Assembly: GCF_001279725.1 (NCBI RefSeq)
Contig: NZ_LGDE01000469.1
Span: forward strand, 62,001-126,000
DNA from: Streptomyces sp. WM4235
Lineage (GTDB): Bacteria > Actinomycetota > Actinomycetes > Streptomycetales > Streptomycetaceae
DNA length: 64,000 bases
Direction: 5' to 3'
In this document: positions 19,028 through 27,179 of the stretch, one piece after another
How the letters are laid out: the number at the start of each line of letters is the position of its first letter
Numbering within the stretch: position 1 is the first letter of the stretch
Made by a program: the position numbers and the translations under genes
The notes under the pieces: generated by a model
Database searches by the model: none
Seen by the model: only the letters and a program-made list of their open reading frames with translations
What the model was told of the DNA's origin: nothing

Positions 19028-20212
19028 ATGGACGGCGTGATGCGAGGCAACAGCGCCGGTCGGACGGCTTTCTCCGCCCGCGGGGCGGCGTCCGGTGACC
19101 CGGGCGGACCGGCCCGTCCGCCGGTCCGACCCCCGGCCGGAACATGGTTGTTCACGGGCGGCGACGGCCGCCTGACGGCCTACGCCTGCGGGCCCGACGG
19201 ACTGCTGCGCTGGACCGAGGCCGCCGCCCCCGCCTCGGGGTGGACGGGCCCGGAGAGGTTCGAGGTTCCCGGGTGGACCGGCTACGCGGCCATGGCCCGA
19301 AGCCGCGAGGGATACGTCCACTTCGCCGCGCCGGTCACCGCCCGGGACGGTTCGGGCCGACAGGAGATCGCCGTCTCCACCCAGTTCCAGTCCGGCCGCG
19401 CCCTCACCGATTGGCGTGGCCTCGGCGTTCCCCACGTCCGCGGCGGCCCCGACGACCTGCCGACCGGCCCGCCCCGCGTCGCCGTCAACCAGCGCTCCGG
19501 CTCCGTGCACGTGCTCGTGTCCCTGCGCCACGGGGGCATCCTGCGGTGCAGCCGCAACGCCGAGGGCGTCTGGGGTGGTTGGAAGCAACTGTCCTCGGAC
19601 CCCTACGAGGGCGGGGTCACCCCGCTGATGCCCGCGGGCGGCCCGCTGGAACTCCTCGCCCTCGGCCCCGCCGGCGCCGACCGCTGGACGGGCGCGGGGC
19701 AGGGTCGGTTCCGGCACGCCGACCGGGTTCCGTCCCCCGTGGTCCCCGGCACGGTCGCCGTGTGCGAGACGGGCCCCCGCCGGGCGACGTACTTCTGGCG
19801 CTACCCGGGCGACGGCTCGCTGGTCGCCTGGCGGGCAGGTGAACAGGGGCTCCAGGGAACCCTGGTGGGCCTCGGCGACGCGGGCGGACGGGGCGCGCCG
19901 GGCGTGGTCCGCACGATGCTCGGCGGCTACGACTGCACGGTCCTCACGCACATCGGCGCGGACGGCGGAGTCGAACTCACCGCCTACGTCACCGAGAACG
20001 AGGGCTACGGCACCTGGAGGGCCTCCCTGGGCGGTCACGGCGCGCTGTCCCCGCAGCCCGCCGTCGACGCGGCCGGGCGGATCGTGGTGGCCGCCTTCGA
20101 CCGGGACGGCGCGCTGATCCGCACGTCGCAGGACCCCGCCCAGGGGCTGGTCTTCGGCCCCTGGGACGCCGTCGGGTCCCCTCAGGCGCGACCCGGTACC
20201 GGGAACCGCTGA
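19028..20212 (+). CDS. beta-propeller-like hypothetical protein
   Basis: The 394-residue protein has no clear family. Its body consists of repeating 45-55-residue blades with W/G-rich turns (GGDGRLTAYACGPDGLLRW, GGWKQLSSD, DGSLVAWRAGEQGL, YGTWRASLGGHG). This resembles lectin-like PLL or sialidase-type propellers. There is no clear signal peptide. The ATG at 19028 follows GGAAGG at 4-5 nt; a GTG at 18980 would add 16 residues. It is divergent from the LCP gene and its last 31 nt overlap the 3' end of the convergent glycosyltransferase. A glycan-binding role is suggested only by context. Confidence 0.65.
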   Translation: MDGVMRGNSAGRTAFSARGAASGDPGGPARPPVRPPAGTWLFTGGDGRLTAYACGPDGLLRWTEAAAPASGWTGPERFEVPGWTGYAAMARSREGYVHFAAPVTARDGSGRQEIAVSTQFQSGRALTDWRGLGVPHVRGGPDDLPTGPPRVAVNQRSGSVHVLVSLRHGGILRCSRNAEGVWGGWKQLSSDPYEGGVTPLMPAGGPLELLALGPAGADRWTGAGQGRFRHADRVPSPVVPGTVAVCETGPRRATYFWRYPGDGSLVAWRAGEQGLQGTLVGLGDAGGRGAPGVVRTMLGGYDCTVLTHIGADGGVELTAYVTENEGYGTWRASLGGHGALSPQPAVDAAGRIVVAAFDRDGALIRTSQDPAQGLVFGPWDAVGSPQARPGTGNR

Positions 20213-21771
20213 GAGACCTCGACGCACAACTCGCCCGACTCGGTGTAGAAGGGCGTCGCGACCAGCTCCGTCTCCGGGGCGTCGGGCGAGGGTGCGATGC
20301 GGACCGGCATCCGGGCCGTCGTGTCCACCTCGGCCGCCCGCTTCGGTCCGAGCCGCACCTCCCGGGACACGCCCTCGAAACTCACGGCGAGGTGCACCTC
20401 CCAGATGCCCGGCGGGAGCGGCCGGCCGATCGCGGTCTGCGCCAGGTTGATCCGGGCCGAGAAACGGCCCATCGCCCGCGCGTTGCCCTTGGCGTTGGTG
20501 AGGGTGTCGTCCCGCCGCGCGGTCACGGCGTGCGTCTCCTGGGCGCCGGTGGCCCGCTCCCGCAGCACCACGCGGGTGGCCCGCTCCTTCGTCGACAACT
20601 GCTCGAAGAACCCGTACCCGTCGAGCAGCAGCATCGCCCCGTCCCAGCGGAGCTTCTGCAACTCGTGACTGACCGTCATGTCATCGGTGATGTCGAAGAG
20701 TTCGTCCGGCAGGCCGACCTGCGGATCGCGGAAGAACGGCAGCCCGGTGTACACCCGGCCGCCCTCCACCGTCTTGCGGACGCTCGGCCGGTTCTTGTCC
20801 GCCTCGAAGGCGGCCATCGACCGGGCCTCGGCGATCCTGCCCTGCGCCAGCAGCGCGAACCGCACCGCGAGCGTGCGCGGCAGCAGCGCGAGCGCCCCCG
20901 CGCGGGCCTGGGTCCGCAGCACCTCGGCCGCCGCCCACAGGGCCTGCTCGGCCTCCGTCGGGTCCGTCGCGGACAACAGCGCGGCCGCGGTCGCCTTGCC
21001 GAGTTCCACCTCAAGGTGGCGGGAGTGCAGACGGTCCCGGCGCGGCCCCTGCGGCACCTGCGCGTCGACCAGCGCCAGCATGCGCGAGACCAGCGCCACC
21101 CGGTCCGCGAGCCCGGCCGGGGACGCGGGCGAGGCCCCCTTGACCACACAGGTCGCGTCGCCGACGACCGAGACGTTGTCCGCCCCGATGAACGCGGCGG
21201 CGGTGAAGGCCTGGTCGTCGCCGATCAGCATGTCGGTGGGGAACGCCAGCCCGCGCCGCTGGAGCATGCTGGTGCGGAACAGCTTGTCCGGGGTCAGCGA
21301 CCAGTAGACGCGGGAGGCGTCCACGTCCGTGTAGGGCTGGTTCTTGCGGAACATCGACGTCGCGACGGTGTGCCGGCCCGAGCTCTCCAGCTTCCCGAGC
21401 ACCACGTCGGCCTCGTTGGTGTCCGCCGCCGTGACCATCCGCTCCAAGGCGTCGGGCGTCAGCCGGTCGCAGGCCTCCAGGAAGATCACGTACCGTCCGC
21501 GCACCTGACTCAGCGCCCAGTTGCGGGCGGCCGCCGGGCTCTGCCCGTGGGCGATCAGGCCCATGCGCAGGAAGGGGTACTGGTGCGCGGCCCTGGCCAG
21601 GACGGATCCGCTGTCGTCCGTGGACCCGTCGTCGACGGCGATGATCTCCAGCCGGTCCGTGCCGATCGACTGGCCGACGAGGGAGGCCAGACAGGCGTCG
21701 AGTTCGGCGGCCTGATCGCGGACCCGGACGGCGACCGTCACGTCCGTGACGTTCACGACGGCTGTGTTCAT
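20182..21771 (-). CDS. GT2 glycosyltransferase, TarS-like (wall-polymer decoration)
   Basis: The 529-residue enzyme has an N-terminal GT-A domain (about 8-230) with IIAVDDGSTDDSGSV at 42-56. Acceptor-side motifs LTPDKLFRTSMLQRRGL and MLIGDDQAFTAAAF follow, in the pattern of TarS/TarP-type glycosyltransferases that glycosylate poly(ribitol phosphate). The usual FLDxDD metal motif is changed to FLEACD. The C-terminal 290 residues could be the oligomerisation domain seen in TarS. AGAGGA precedes the ATG by about 10 nt. It is the last gene of a five-gene operon, 16 nt after the Ig-like gene. The TarS analogy is an inference from motifs and context. Confidence 0.78.
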   Translation of the reverse strand: MNTAVVNVTDVTVAVRVRDQAAELDACLASLVGQSIGTDRLEIIAVDDGSTDDSGSVLARAAHQYPFLRMGLIAHGQSPAAARNWALSQVRGRYVIFLEACDRLTPDALERMVTAADTNEADVVLGKLESSGRHTVATSMFRKNQPYTDVDASRVYWSLTPDKLFRTSMLQRRGLAFPTDMLIGDDQAFTAAAFIGADNVSVVGDATCVVKGASPASPAGLADRVALVSRMLALVDAQVPQGPRRDRLHSRHLEVELGKATAAALLSATDPTEAEQALWAAAEVLRTQARAGALALLPRTLAVRFALLAQGRIAEARSMAAFEADKNRPSVRKTVEGGRVYTGLPFFRDPQVGLPDELFDITDDMTVSHELQKLRWDGAMLLLDGYGFFEQLSTKERATRVVLRERATGAQETHAVTARRDDTLTNAKGNARAMGRFSARINLAQTAIGRPLPPGIWEVHLAVSFEGVSREVRLGPKRAAEVDTTARMPVRIAPSPDAPETELVATPFYTESGELCVEVSQRFPVPGRA

Positions 21772-21787
21772 GGTCGAGTGATCCTCT

Positions 21788-22600
21788 TCAGTTCTGCGGG
21801 GACCGCTGGGGCGCGGGCACGGGCCACGGCATCTCGCCGGTCAGCTCGGGCCACTGCCAGGGGCGGAAGGCGACGTCCGTCGTGTGTTCCGGGAACGCGC
21901 CCGGCGTGGCGGCGAGTCCGCCGACGAAGACGTTGACGTGCGAGGTCTGCTCGCCCGCCCCGGGGGTGCCCACCACGTACGCGAAGCGGTCGTACCCGAC
22001 GAAGCCCGGGTCGGGCGTGTAGGTCACCCACCCGTCGTAGGACAGCTGCGCGTCTCCGTGCCCCGGCCGGGTCACGGAGATCGCCGCGGACCCGGCGGGC
22101 GCGCCCGACAGCACGTGTACCGCGCCGGGCGTGTTGGGCTCGGTCGCGATGCGCAGGCCGCGCGCGGCGGGCCGGCGCAACGGCAGGGCCTGGGTGTCGA
22201 GTCGGGCGGTGCGGACCATCTTGCGTCCGGTCGCGTCCGGGACGCCCACCATGATCTGGGGACGGATCCGGGGGGCCTTGGCGTTCTCGGCGGCCCGCAG
22301 CTGCAGGACACCGGTACCGGTCTCACCCGCCTCCGCGCGCACCCGGAACCAGCGCTGCCGGGGGAAGTACTCCAGCCCCTGGAGGCCGACGATCTCGCCG
22401 GCGGCGGTCAGCGGGGCGGCCAGGAGGTACGCGCAGCCGCGCGAGCCCGTCCGGTCCACCGCGACCGAGAGGCCGAACTGGACGACCTCGCCGGGGGCCA
22501 CGCCGAGTCGCGGGTCCGCCGAGGAGTACAGGCCCGCGTAGGCGGCGCCCTGGGAGGGATCCGAGCCGAGGGCCCGGCCCCGACCGAGGAGGTGGTTCAC
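21788..22600 (-). CDS. hypothetical protein with Ig-like (tandem-95/Big_9-type) segment
   Basis: The 270-residue protein starts at a GTG whose first bases overlap the stop codon of the upstream esterase gene (GTGA), a strong sign of coupled translation. Residues about 185-235 contain YDGWVTYTPDPGFVGYDRFAYVV, the hallmark of Ig-like/cadherin-like repeats normally found in secreted adhesins. No signal peptide or membrane helix is evident, which is odd for such a fold. The remaining sequence (SSADPRLGVAPGEVVQFGLSV near the start) is unfamiliar. It probably helps recognise or modify the wall polymer, but this is context only. Confidence 0.7.
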   Translation of the reverse strand: MNHLLGRGRALGSDPSQGAAYAGLYSSADPRLGVAPGEVVQFGLSVAVDRTGSRGCAYLLAAPLTAAGEIVGLQGLEYFPRQRWFRVRAEAGETGTGVLQLRAAENAKAPRIRPQIMVGVPDATGRKMVRTARLDTQALPLRRPAARGLRIATEPNTPGAVHVLSGAPAGSAAISVTRPGHGDAQLSYDGWVTYTPDPGFVGYDRFAYVVGTPGAGEQTSHVNVFVGGLAATPGAFPEHTTDVAFRPWQWPELTGEMPWPVPAPQRSPQN

Positions 22601-23439
22601 GCGCCGGACTCCTTGTTCGCGGGGGCGCCGGCCGGGACCGCCGGCATCTTCGACACGCGGGTCTTGGTGCGGTGCCAGAAGGTCTCCTCGTCCAGCCAGC
22701 CCAGCTCCTCGTACGAGAAACGGGTCCGGTCGAGGTCGCGGCCCCAGTGCGCGGGGATCACGCCCTGCTCCAGCATGCTGCGGGCGATGAACCGCGCGCA
22801 CTCGATCGCGCCCTCGGCCCGCAGGTGCACGTTGTCCCCGTCCAGCACGTGCTCCTGGAGGGGTTCGCCCGGCCGCAGGTAGGTGAAGACGGCCTTGGTG
22901 GCCTCCGACCCGAGCTCCTCCCACCACTGGAGGCTCTGCTCGTACAGGTCGACGACCGGTACGTGCTCGTCCTCGGCCAACTGCCGCGCGGCGACCGGAT
23001 AGTCCCCGAGGAAGCGCGCGACGTTGCCGTGCCGGTCGATCCGCCGCCGCTCGTACGGCAGCAGGATCACCGGGTGCGCACCCCGCTCGCGGGTCCCGTG
23101 GACGTACGCCGTCATGTGCTCCAGGAAGGTGGAGAACGGCTCGGTGTGCAGGCCGGGGTCCGGCTTCCAGTCCGTCTGCCCGAAACCGAAGAGCAGGTAG
23201 TCACCCGGCCGCATGGTGTCCAGGATCCACTGGAGCCGGCCGCGCTCGCGGAAGCTCTTGGAGCTGGCTCGTGCCCGGGAGCAGTTCACCACCTCCACCG
23301 CGTCGTTGAGGAACAGCGGCAGCGCCTGGGTCCAGCCCGCCATCGGCAGGAAGCTGTAGGGCCGGTGGACCGAGTTCGACCCGCCCGCCACGAAGATCCT
23401 CGGGCGGTGCTCCTGGCCCGGTCCGGGTGCGTACGTCAC
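22597..23439 (-). CDS. SGNH/GDSL-type esterase (rhamnogalacturonan-acetylesterase-like)
   Basis: The 280-residue protein shows the SGNH blocks: FVAGGSNSVHR near the N-terminus (Ser in place of GDS, with GGS), FGFGQTDWKP as block III and DGDNVHLRAEGA with the catalytic Asp-x-x-His. It resembles the YxiM/rhamnogalacturonan acetylesterase group. The GTG start lies 2 nt after the stop of the CDP-alditol enzyme gene, and its own stop overlaps the next start. It lacks an export signal, so it may act on a cytoplasmic polymer or precursor, for example removing acyl groups. That role is inferred from the cluster. Confidence 0.78.
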   Translation of the reverse strand: MTYAPGPGQEHRPRIFVAGGSNSVHRPYSFLPMAGWTQALPLFLNDAVEVVNCSRARASSKSFRERGRLQWILDTMRPGDYLLFGFGQTDWKPDPGLHTEPFSTFLEHMTAYVHGTRERGAHPVILLPYERRRIDRHGNVARFLGDYPVAARQLAEDEHVPVVDLYEQSLQWWEELGSEATKAVFTYLRPGEPLQEHVLDGDNVHLRAEGAIECARFIARSMLEQGVIPAHWGRDLDRTRFSYEELGWLDEETFWHRTKTRVSKMPAVPAGAPANKESGA

Positions 23440-23441
23440 GC

Positions 23442-24947
23442 CTAGACTCCCTCGTCCCCGGCCGTCTGCACCAGCACCGCCGCCAGCGCCGCCTCGAAGG
23501 CGGACCGCTGCGCCGCGTTCGTGGTCGGGTCCTGCCGGCGCACGTCGACGACGTGTCCGGTCATCGTGGACAGCAGGACGTCCAGCGAGGTCAGGGCCAC
23601 CGCCTCGGAACTCAGCAGGGAACCGGTCGGCTCCTCGCCGAAGGCCTTGACGCGCATCGGGGTGGCGGTGCGCTCCGGGTTCACGCAGTTCACGCGGATG
23701 TGGTCCTCGGCCCACTCGTCGGCCAGCGCCTGCGTCAGATTGACCATGGCGGCCTTCGTCGACGAGTACAGGCTGTAGTTCGCGCGGCCCCGGGTGTAGC
23801 TGCTGGAGGTGAACAGCAGCAGTTGCCCCCGCGTCTCGCCGAGGTACTTGTGGGCGGCCCGCGCGATCTGCACGGGGGCCAGGTAGTTGACCTCCAGCGC
23901 CTGCCGGATCGTGTCGTCGTCCGTCTCGTCGAGCCGGCCGACCCGCAGCACGCCCGCGGTGTTCACCACGTGGTCGATCCGGCCGGTCTGCGCGTACGCC
24001 TCGGCCAGCGCCGCCTCGACGTGGTCGGGGTTCTCCACGTGGGTGCCGGTGGTGGAGCGCCCCAGTGCGAAGACCCGGGCACCGAAGCTCTCGGCGATCC
24101 GCGCGATGTCGGCGCCGATCCCGTACGAACCGCCGAACACCACCATCGTCTTGCCGGACAGCTGCTCGCGGTAGGCGGCCTCGTCGGCGTGGGCGGGCGC
24201 GGCGTGCGAGGCGAGCTGGAACAGCTTGTCGGCGATGAACACGTCGACCGGCTGGGTGACCTTCATGTTGTACTCGTCGCCCGTGACCACGTGGACCGGC
24301 ACGTCGGGCAGGTACTTGACGACCACGGAGCAGTCGTCGGTCGCCTGGAAGAACGGGTCGGCGGCCGCCCGCTCGTAGGCGTTGCGGATCGTGGACAGCC
24401 GGAAGCCCTGGGGGGTCTGGCCCCGGCGCAGCCGGGAGCGGTCCGGCACCTCGGTGATGAACTCGCCGTCGTCCCCGTGGGTGCGCGTCACGATCACAGT
24501 GTCGGACGAGGGGATGGCCACGTCGACGGCCTGGTAGCGCTCCAGGGACTCGACGCACTCACGGACCACGCGCTGCGAGAGCAGCGGGCGCACGGCGTCG
24601 TGGAAGAGCAGGTTGATGTGCTCGTCGGCCTCCCGCCCCTGCGAGGCGGCGGCGATGGCGATGCGGGTGGTCTCGCTCCGCGTCGTTCCGCCGGCCAGCA
24701 CCCGGGAGACCTTCGTCAGGCCCGCGTGCTCGACGATGCGGCGGGCCTCCGTCACGTGGTCGGGCGTCATGAGGAGGAGGACCTCGTCCACGTCGGCCGC
24801 GGACTCGAAGATGTGCAGCGTGTGCTCCAGGATCGACTTACCGGCGATCTTGAGCAGCTGCTTCGGTATCTCGAGCCCGATGCGTTGGCCGGTCCCCCCT
24901 GCGAGAACAACGGCGATGGTACGGCGGGGGGTGGTACTGGACGGCAC
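23442..24947 (-). CDS. bifunctional alditol-phosphate cytidylyltransferase / SDR reductase (CDP-ribitol synthase-like)
   Basis: The 501-residue protein fuses two domains. Residues about 10-235 are IspD/TarI-like: VVLAGGTGQRIGLEIPKQL nucleotide loop, HDAVRPLLS and TPQGF. Residues about 260-500 are a short-chain dehydrogenase: GGSYGIGADIA cofactor loop, FTSSSYT and the YSLYSSTKAA active site (Tyr-x3-Lys). The order matches Haemophilus Bcs1/Acs1, which reduces ribulose 5-phosphate and makes CDP-ribitol; Bacillus and Staphylococcus use separate TarI and a zinc-type TarJ. A GTG start follows AAGGAG at 3-4 nt. It is the second gene of the operon, 77 nt after the polymerase. The ribitol product is inferred from domain order. 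Confidence 0.85.
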   Translation of the reverse strand: MPSSTTPRRTIAVVLAGGTGQRIGLEIPKQLLKIAGKSILEHTLHIFESAADVDEVLLLMTPDHVTEARRIVEHAGLTKVSRVLAGGTTRSETTRIAIAAASQGREADEHINLLFHDAVRPLLSQRVVRECVESLERYQAVDVAIPSSDTVIVTRTHGDDGEFITEVPDRSRLRRGQTPQGFRLSTIRNAYERAAADPFFQATDDCSVVVKYLPDVPVHVVTGDEYNMKVTQPVDVFIADKLFQLASHAAPAHADEAAYREQLSGKTMVVFGGSYGIGADIARIAESFGARVFALGRSTTGTHVENPDHVEAALAEAYAQTGRIDHVVNTAGVLRVGRLDETDDDTIRQALEVNYLAPVQIARAAHKYLGETRGQLLLFTSSSYTRGRANYSLYSSTKAAMVNLTQALADEWAEDHIRVNCVNPERTATPMRVKAFGEEPTGSLLSSEAVALTSLDVLLSTMTGHVVDVRRQDPTTNAAQRSAFEAALAAVLVQTAGDEGV

Positions 24948-25024
24948 GGTCTCCTTCTTCCTCTGAGCTGGGGATGGGGGCCACGGCCTGGCGGGTGTGA
25001 TTCGGCCGTGGCAGGGTGCGCCGG

Positions 25025-27019
25025 CTAGGCGGGGAAGGGCGCCGGCTCCGGGTACTCGATCGGGAAGTCGGCGACTCCACGACGGTAGAGATCGTTCGCG
25101 GCGTCGTTGAAGCGAACGACCGACGGCGGGTACTCCGCGCCGAGGAGGTACTCCTTGAGCTGCTCCCGGTAGGGGGCCATGTGGTCCTCGGTCGGGTTCA
25201 GCATCGCCTCGATCGCCTCGGACAGGCCGTTGCAGTCGGCGTCGAGCAGGTACGAGGCGTACGCCGTGCGCTGCTCGTTGCGGAACTCCTGGTCCGGCAG
25301 ACCGTCGAGGTTGAAGATCGCGTACGGCTTGAGGGTGGCGACGAAGTCGGACACCACGCTCGACATGTCGCCGATGAGCAGGTCGGAATGGTTGAAGCAG
25401 TCGTACAGCGCGGGGATCCGGTTCGTCACCACATGGTGCGCGGCGTCGGGCATCGCGCTCCAGTACAGGGTCCCGGCCTGGTTGCGGCTGCGCCGGATGC
25501 GGGCGGTCCGCTCCTCTTCGCTGAGGTCGGGGTACGGGGAACGGACACCGCGCTCGGAGAGGTCGGCGATGCGCTGGTCGAGGCGGGCCAGCTTGCGGCT
25601 CGCGGCCTTGGAGTCGCTCACGTTGCGGCCGAAGCGCCGGGCGTTGTCCTCCTCCAGGAGGGCGATGACGCGTCGGTGCGCGGCGGCGGCCTGCGGCGAG
25701 CGGGAACCGGTCAGCGGGTGCGGCTTGTAGATCACACGGATGTCGAGCTCGTGGTCGAGCAGCGCCTGGATCAGCTTCTCGCCGGCCGGCAGCACCGAGG
25801 TGTAGCAGGCGTCGTCGGTCCAGCCCTCCCAGGTGGGGGCGTAGATGACGGTGGGCACGGGGTTGACGGCCCGGCCCGTCCAGCGGTGCAGGGGCATCAG
25901 CTGGGGCCGGCCGACCTCGACGATCTGGTTGTGCGTCACCGCGTGCTTGATGCGCTCGTAGCGGTCGCGGCCTGCCCGGCCGGCCACCCAGATCTCGTCG
26001 AAGACCTTGCTGACGCGGTTGCTGCTGGCGAGCTTGTCGCTGTCGCCGTGGCCGATGAAGACGTGCTTGACCTCGGCGCGCTGGAGCATGTGCACGTTCT
26101 TGCCCGCGTTGCCGGGGTAGAGGGCGACGCGGAGTTCGTGCATCTCGATGCGCGCGAGGTTGTCCGCCTTGGGCACGCAGATGACGGGAACCGACGTGGC
26201 GTCCAGGTAGCGCAGGGTGGCCCGCTCGCGCAGCACGATGAGGGGCCGCAGGTCCAACGCCTCCAGGGCCTCCAACCACATGTTCACCTGGTACATGAAG
26301 TCTTTGGAGATGGCGGCGAAGGTGAAGTAAAGGGCGACCTGGGGGCGGTATTCAGCCAGCTGGTGGTTCAGCTCGTCGATGGCCTCGTCGGTGGTGGGCA
26401 GCTTGAGCGCGTTGCGCGCGTCGGGCAGCAGCACCAGGAGGGACAGGTAGGCGAGGAAGACCGTGATGATCATCCCGTACGTGACCCAGCGCCAGTTGTC
26501 GGTCGCGATGGTGGCGAGGGCCCCGGCCACCAGGGGGATGTCCAGGTGCAGCGTCTTGCGGACGTGCTTGTCCACCAGGAACGGGTGCGGCATGCGACGG
26601 ATGCCCAGCGCGTCCAGGTCCAGCCCGCGGGTGGTGAAGGGCAGTTCGTTGCGCTGCTTGCGGACGTGCTTGAGGAGCGCGCCGTAGGCGAGTTGCAGGA
26701 TGAACAGGAGGAGCAGGCCGATGGTCGTCATCTGTGCCACGAACGACTCGATGTCGGCGATGGCCCCGCACAGGCCCAGCAGCAGGAACTGCCGGATCAG
26801 GAAGCGCATGGTCAGGCCGAAGCGAGAGTCGCGCAGCCGCTCCAGGGTGGTCGACTCGGTGCTGTGCAGCATCAGGTCGGCCGCGTAGCTGAGGGCCGCG
26901 CAGTAGGCGAACATCGGCAGGGAGACGGTCGCGACCGCCGCCATCATCCCGAGGAAGCTGAGGATGAGCCCGGCGCTGATCAGAACGCCGGTGACGGCGT
27001 GCAGTCGTTTGGGGCCCAT
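25025..27019 (-). CDS. CDP-glycerol/ribitol glycero(ribito)phosphotransferase (TagF/TarL-like) with membrane domain
   Basis: The 664-residue protein has an N-terminal half with about five hydrophobic segments (10-35, 36-50, 75-110, 165-205) and a C-terminal GT-B phosphotransferase domain from about residue 225. Signature elements are HVFIGHGDSDK (the HG-x3-K active-site motif), YAPTWEG, VIYKPHPLTG and DLLIGDMSSVVSDF. Family members polymerise or prime teichoic acid from CDP-alditols. A fused membrane domain is not part of the Bacillus TagF/TarL enzymes. GGGAGG precedes the ATG. It heads an operon of five genes running to 20182. Confidence 0.87.
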   Translation of the reverse strand: MGPKRLHAVTGVLISAGLILSFLGMMAAVATVSLPMFAYCAALSYAADLMLHSTESTTLERLRDSRFGLTMRFLIRQFLLLGLCGAIADIESFVAQMTTIGLLLLFILQLAYGALLKHVRKQRNELPFTTRGLDLDALGIRRMPHPFLVDKHVRKTLHLDIPLVAGALATIATDNWRWVTYGMIITVFLAYLSLLVLLPDARNALKLPTTDEAIDELNHQLAEYRPQVALYFTFAAISKDFMYQVNMWLEALEALDLRPLIVLRERATLRYLDATSVPVICVPKADNLARIEMHELRVALYPGNAGKNVHMLQRAEVKHVFIGHGDSDKLASSNRVSKVFDEIWVAGRAGRDRYERIKHAVTHNQIVEVGRPQLMPLHRWTGRAVNPVPTVIYAPTWEGWTDDACYTSVLPAGEKLIQALLDHELDIRVIYKPHPLTGSRSPQAAAAHRRVIALLEEDNARRFGRNVSDSKAASRKLARLDQRIADLSERGVRSPYPDLSEEERTARIRRSRNQAGTLYWSAMPDAAHHVVTNRIPALYDCFNHSDLLIGDMSSVVSDFVATLKPYAIFNLDGLPDQEFRNEQRTAYASYLLDADCNGLSEAIEAMLNPTEDHMAPYREQLKEYLLGAEYPPSVVRFNDAANDLYRRGVADFPIEYPEPAPFPA

Positions 27020-27070
27020 CGTGGGAGGCCTCCCCGTGGAGGTGTTGAGATTCGGCGGAAGTGTCGCAGT

Positions 27071-27076
27071 AGTATA
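27071..27076 (-). promoter_or_regulatory. predicted -10 box for the wall-polymer operon
   Basis: TATACT on the minus strand, 51 nt upstream of the polymerase ATG (27019), in a locally AT-rich spacer. A -35-like TCTTAA lies about 18 nt upstream. The palindrome CCAATGATTGG (27120-27130) further upstream is a possible operator. Confidence 0.5.
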
Positions 27077-27179
27077 AGCAGCCGTATGGACGAGTTAAGA
27101 ACACGAGGTGACGCTCGGGCCAATGATTGGTGGCTCTTGTGGGCACACCTGTGGCCTTCGTCCCTCAAGGTCCGATTGT

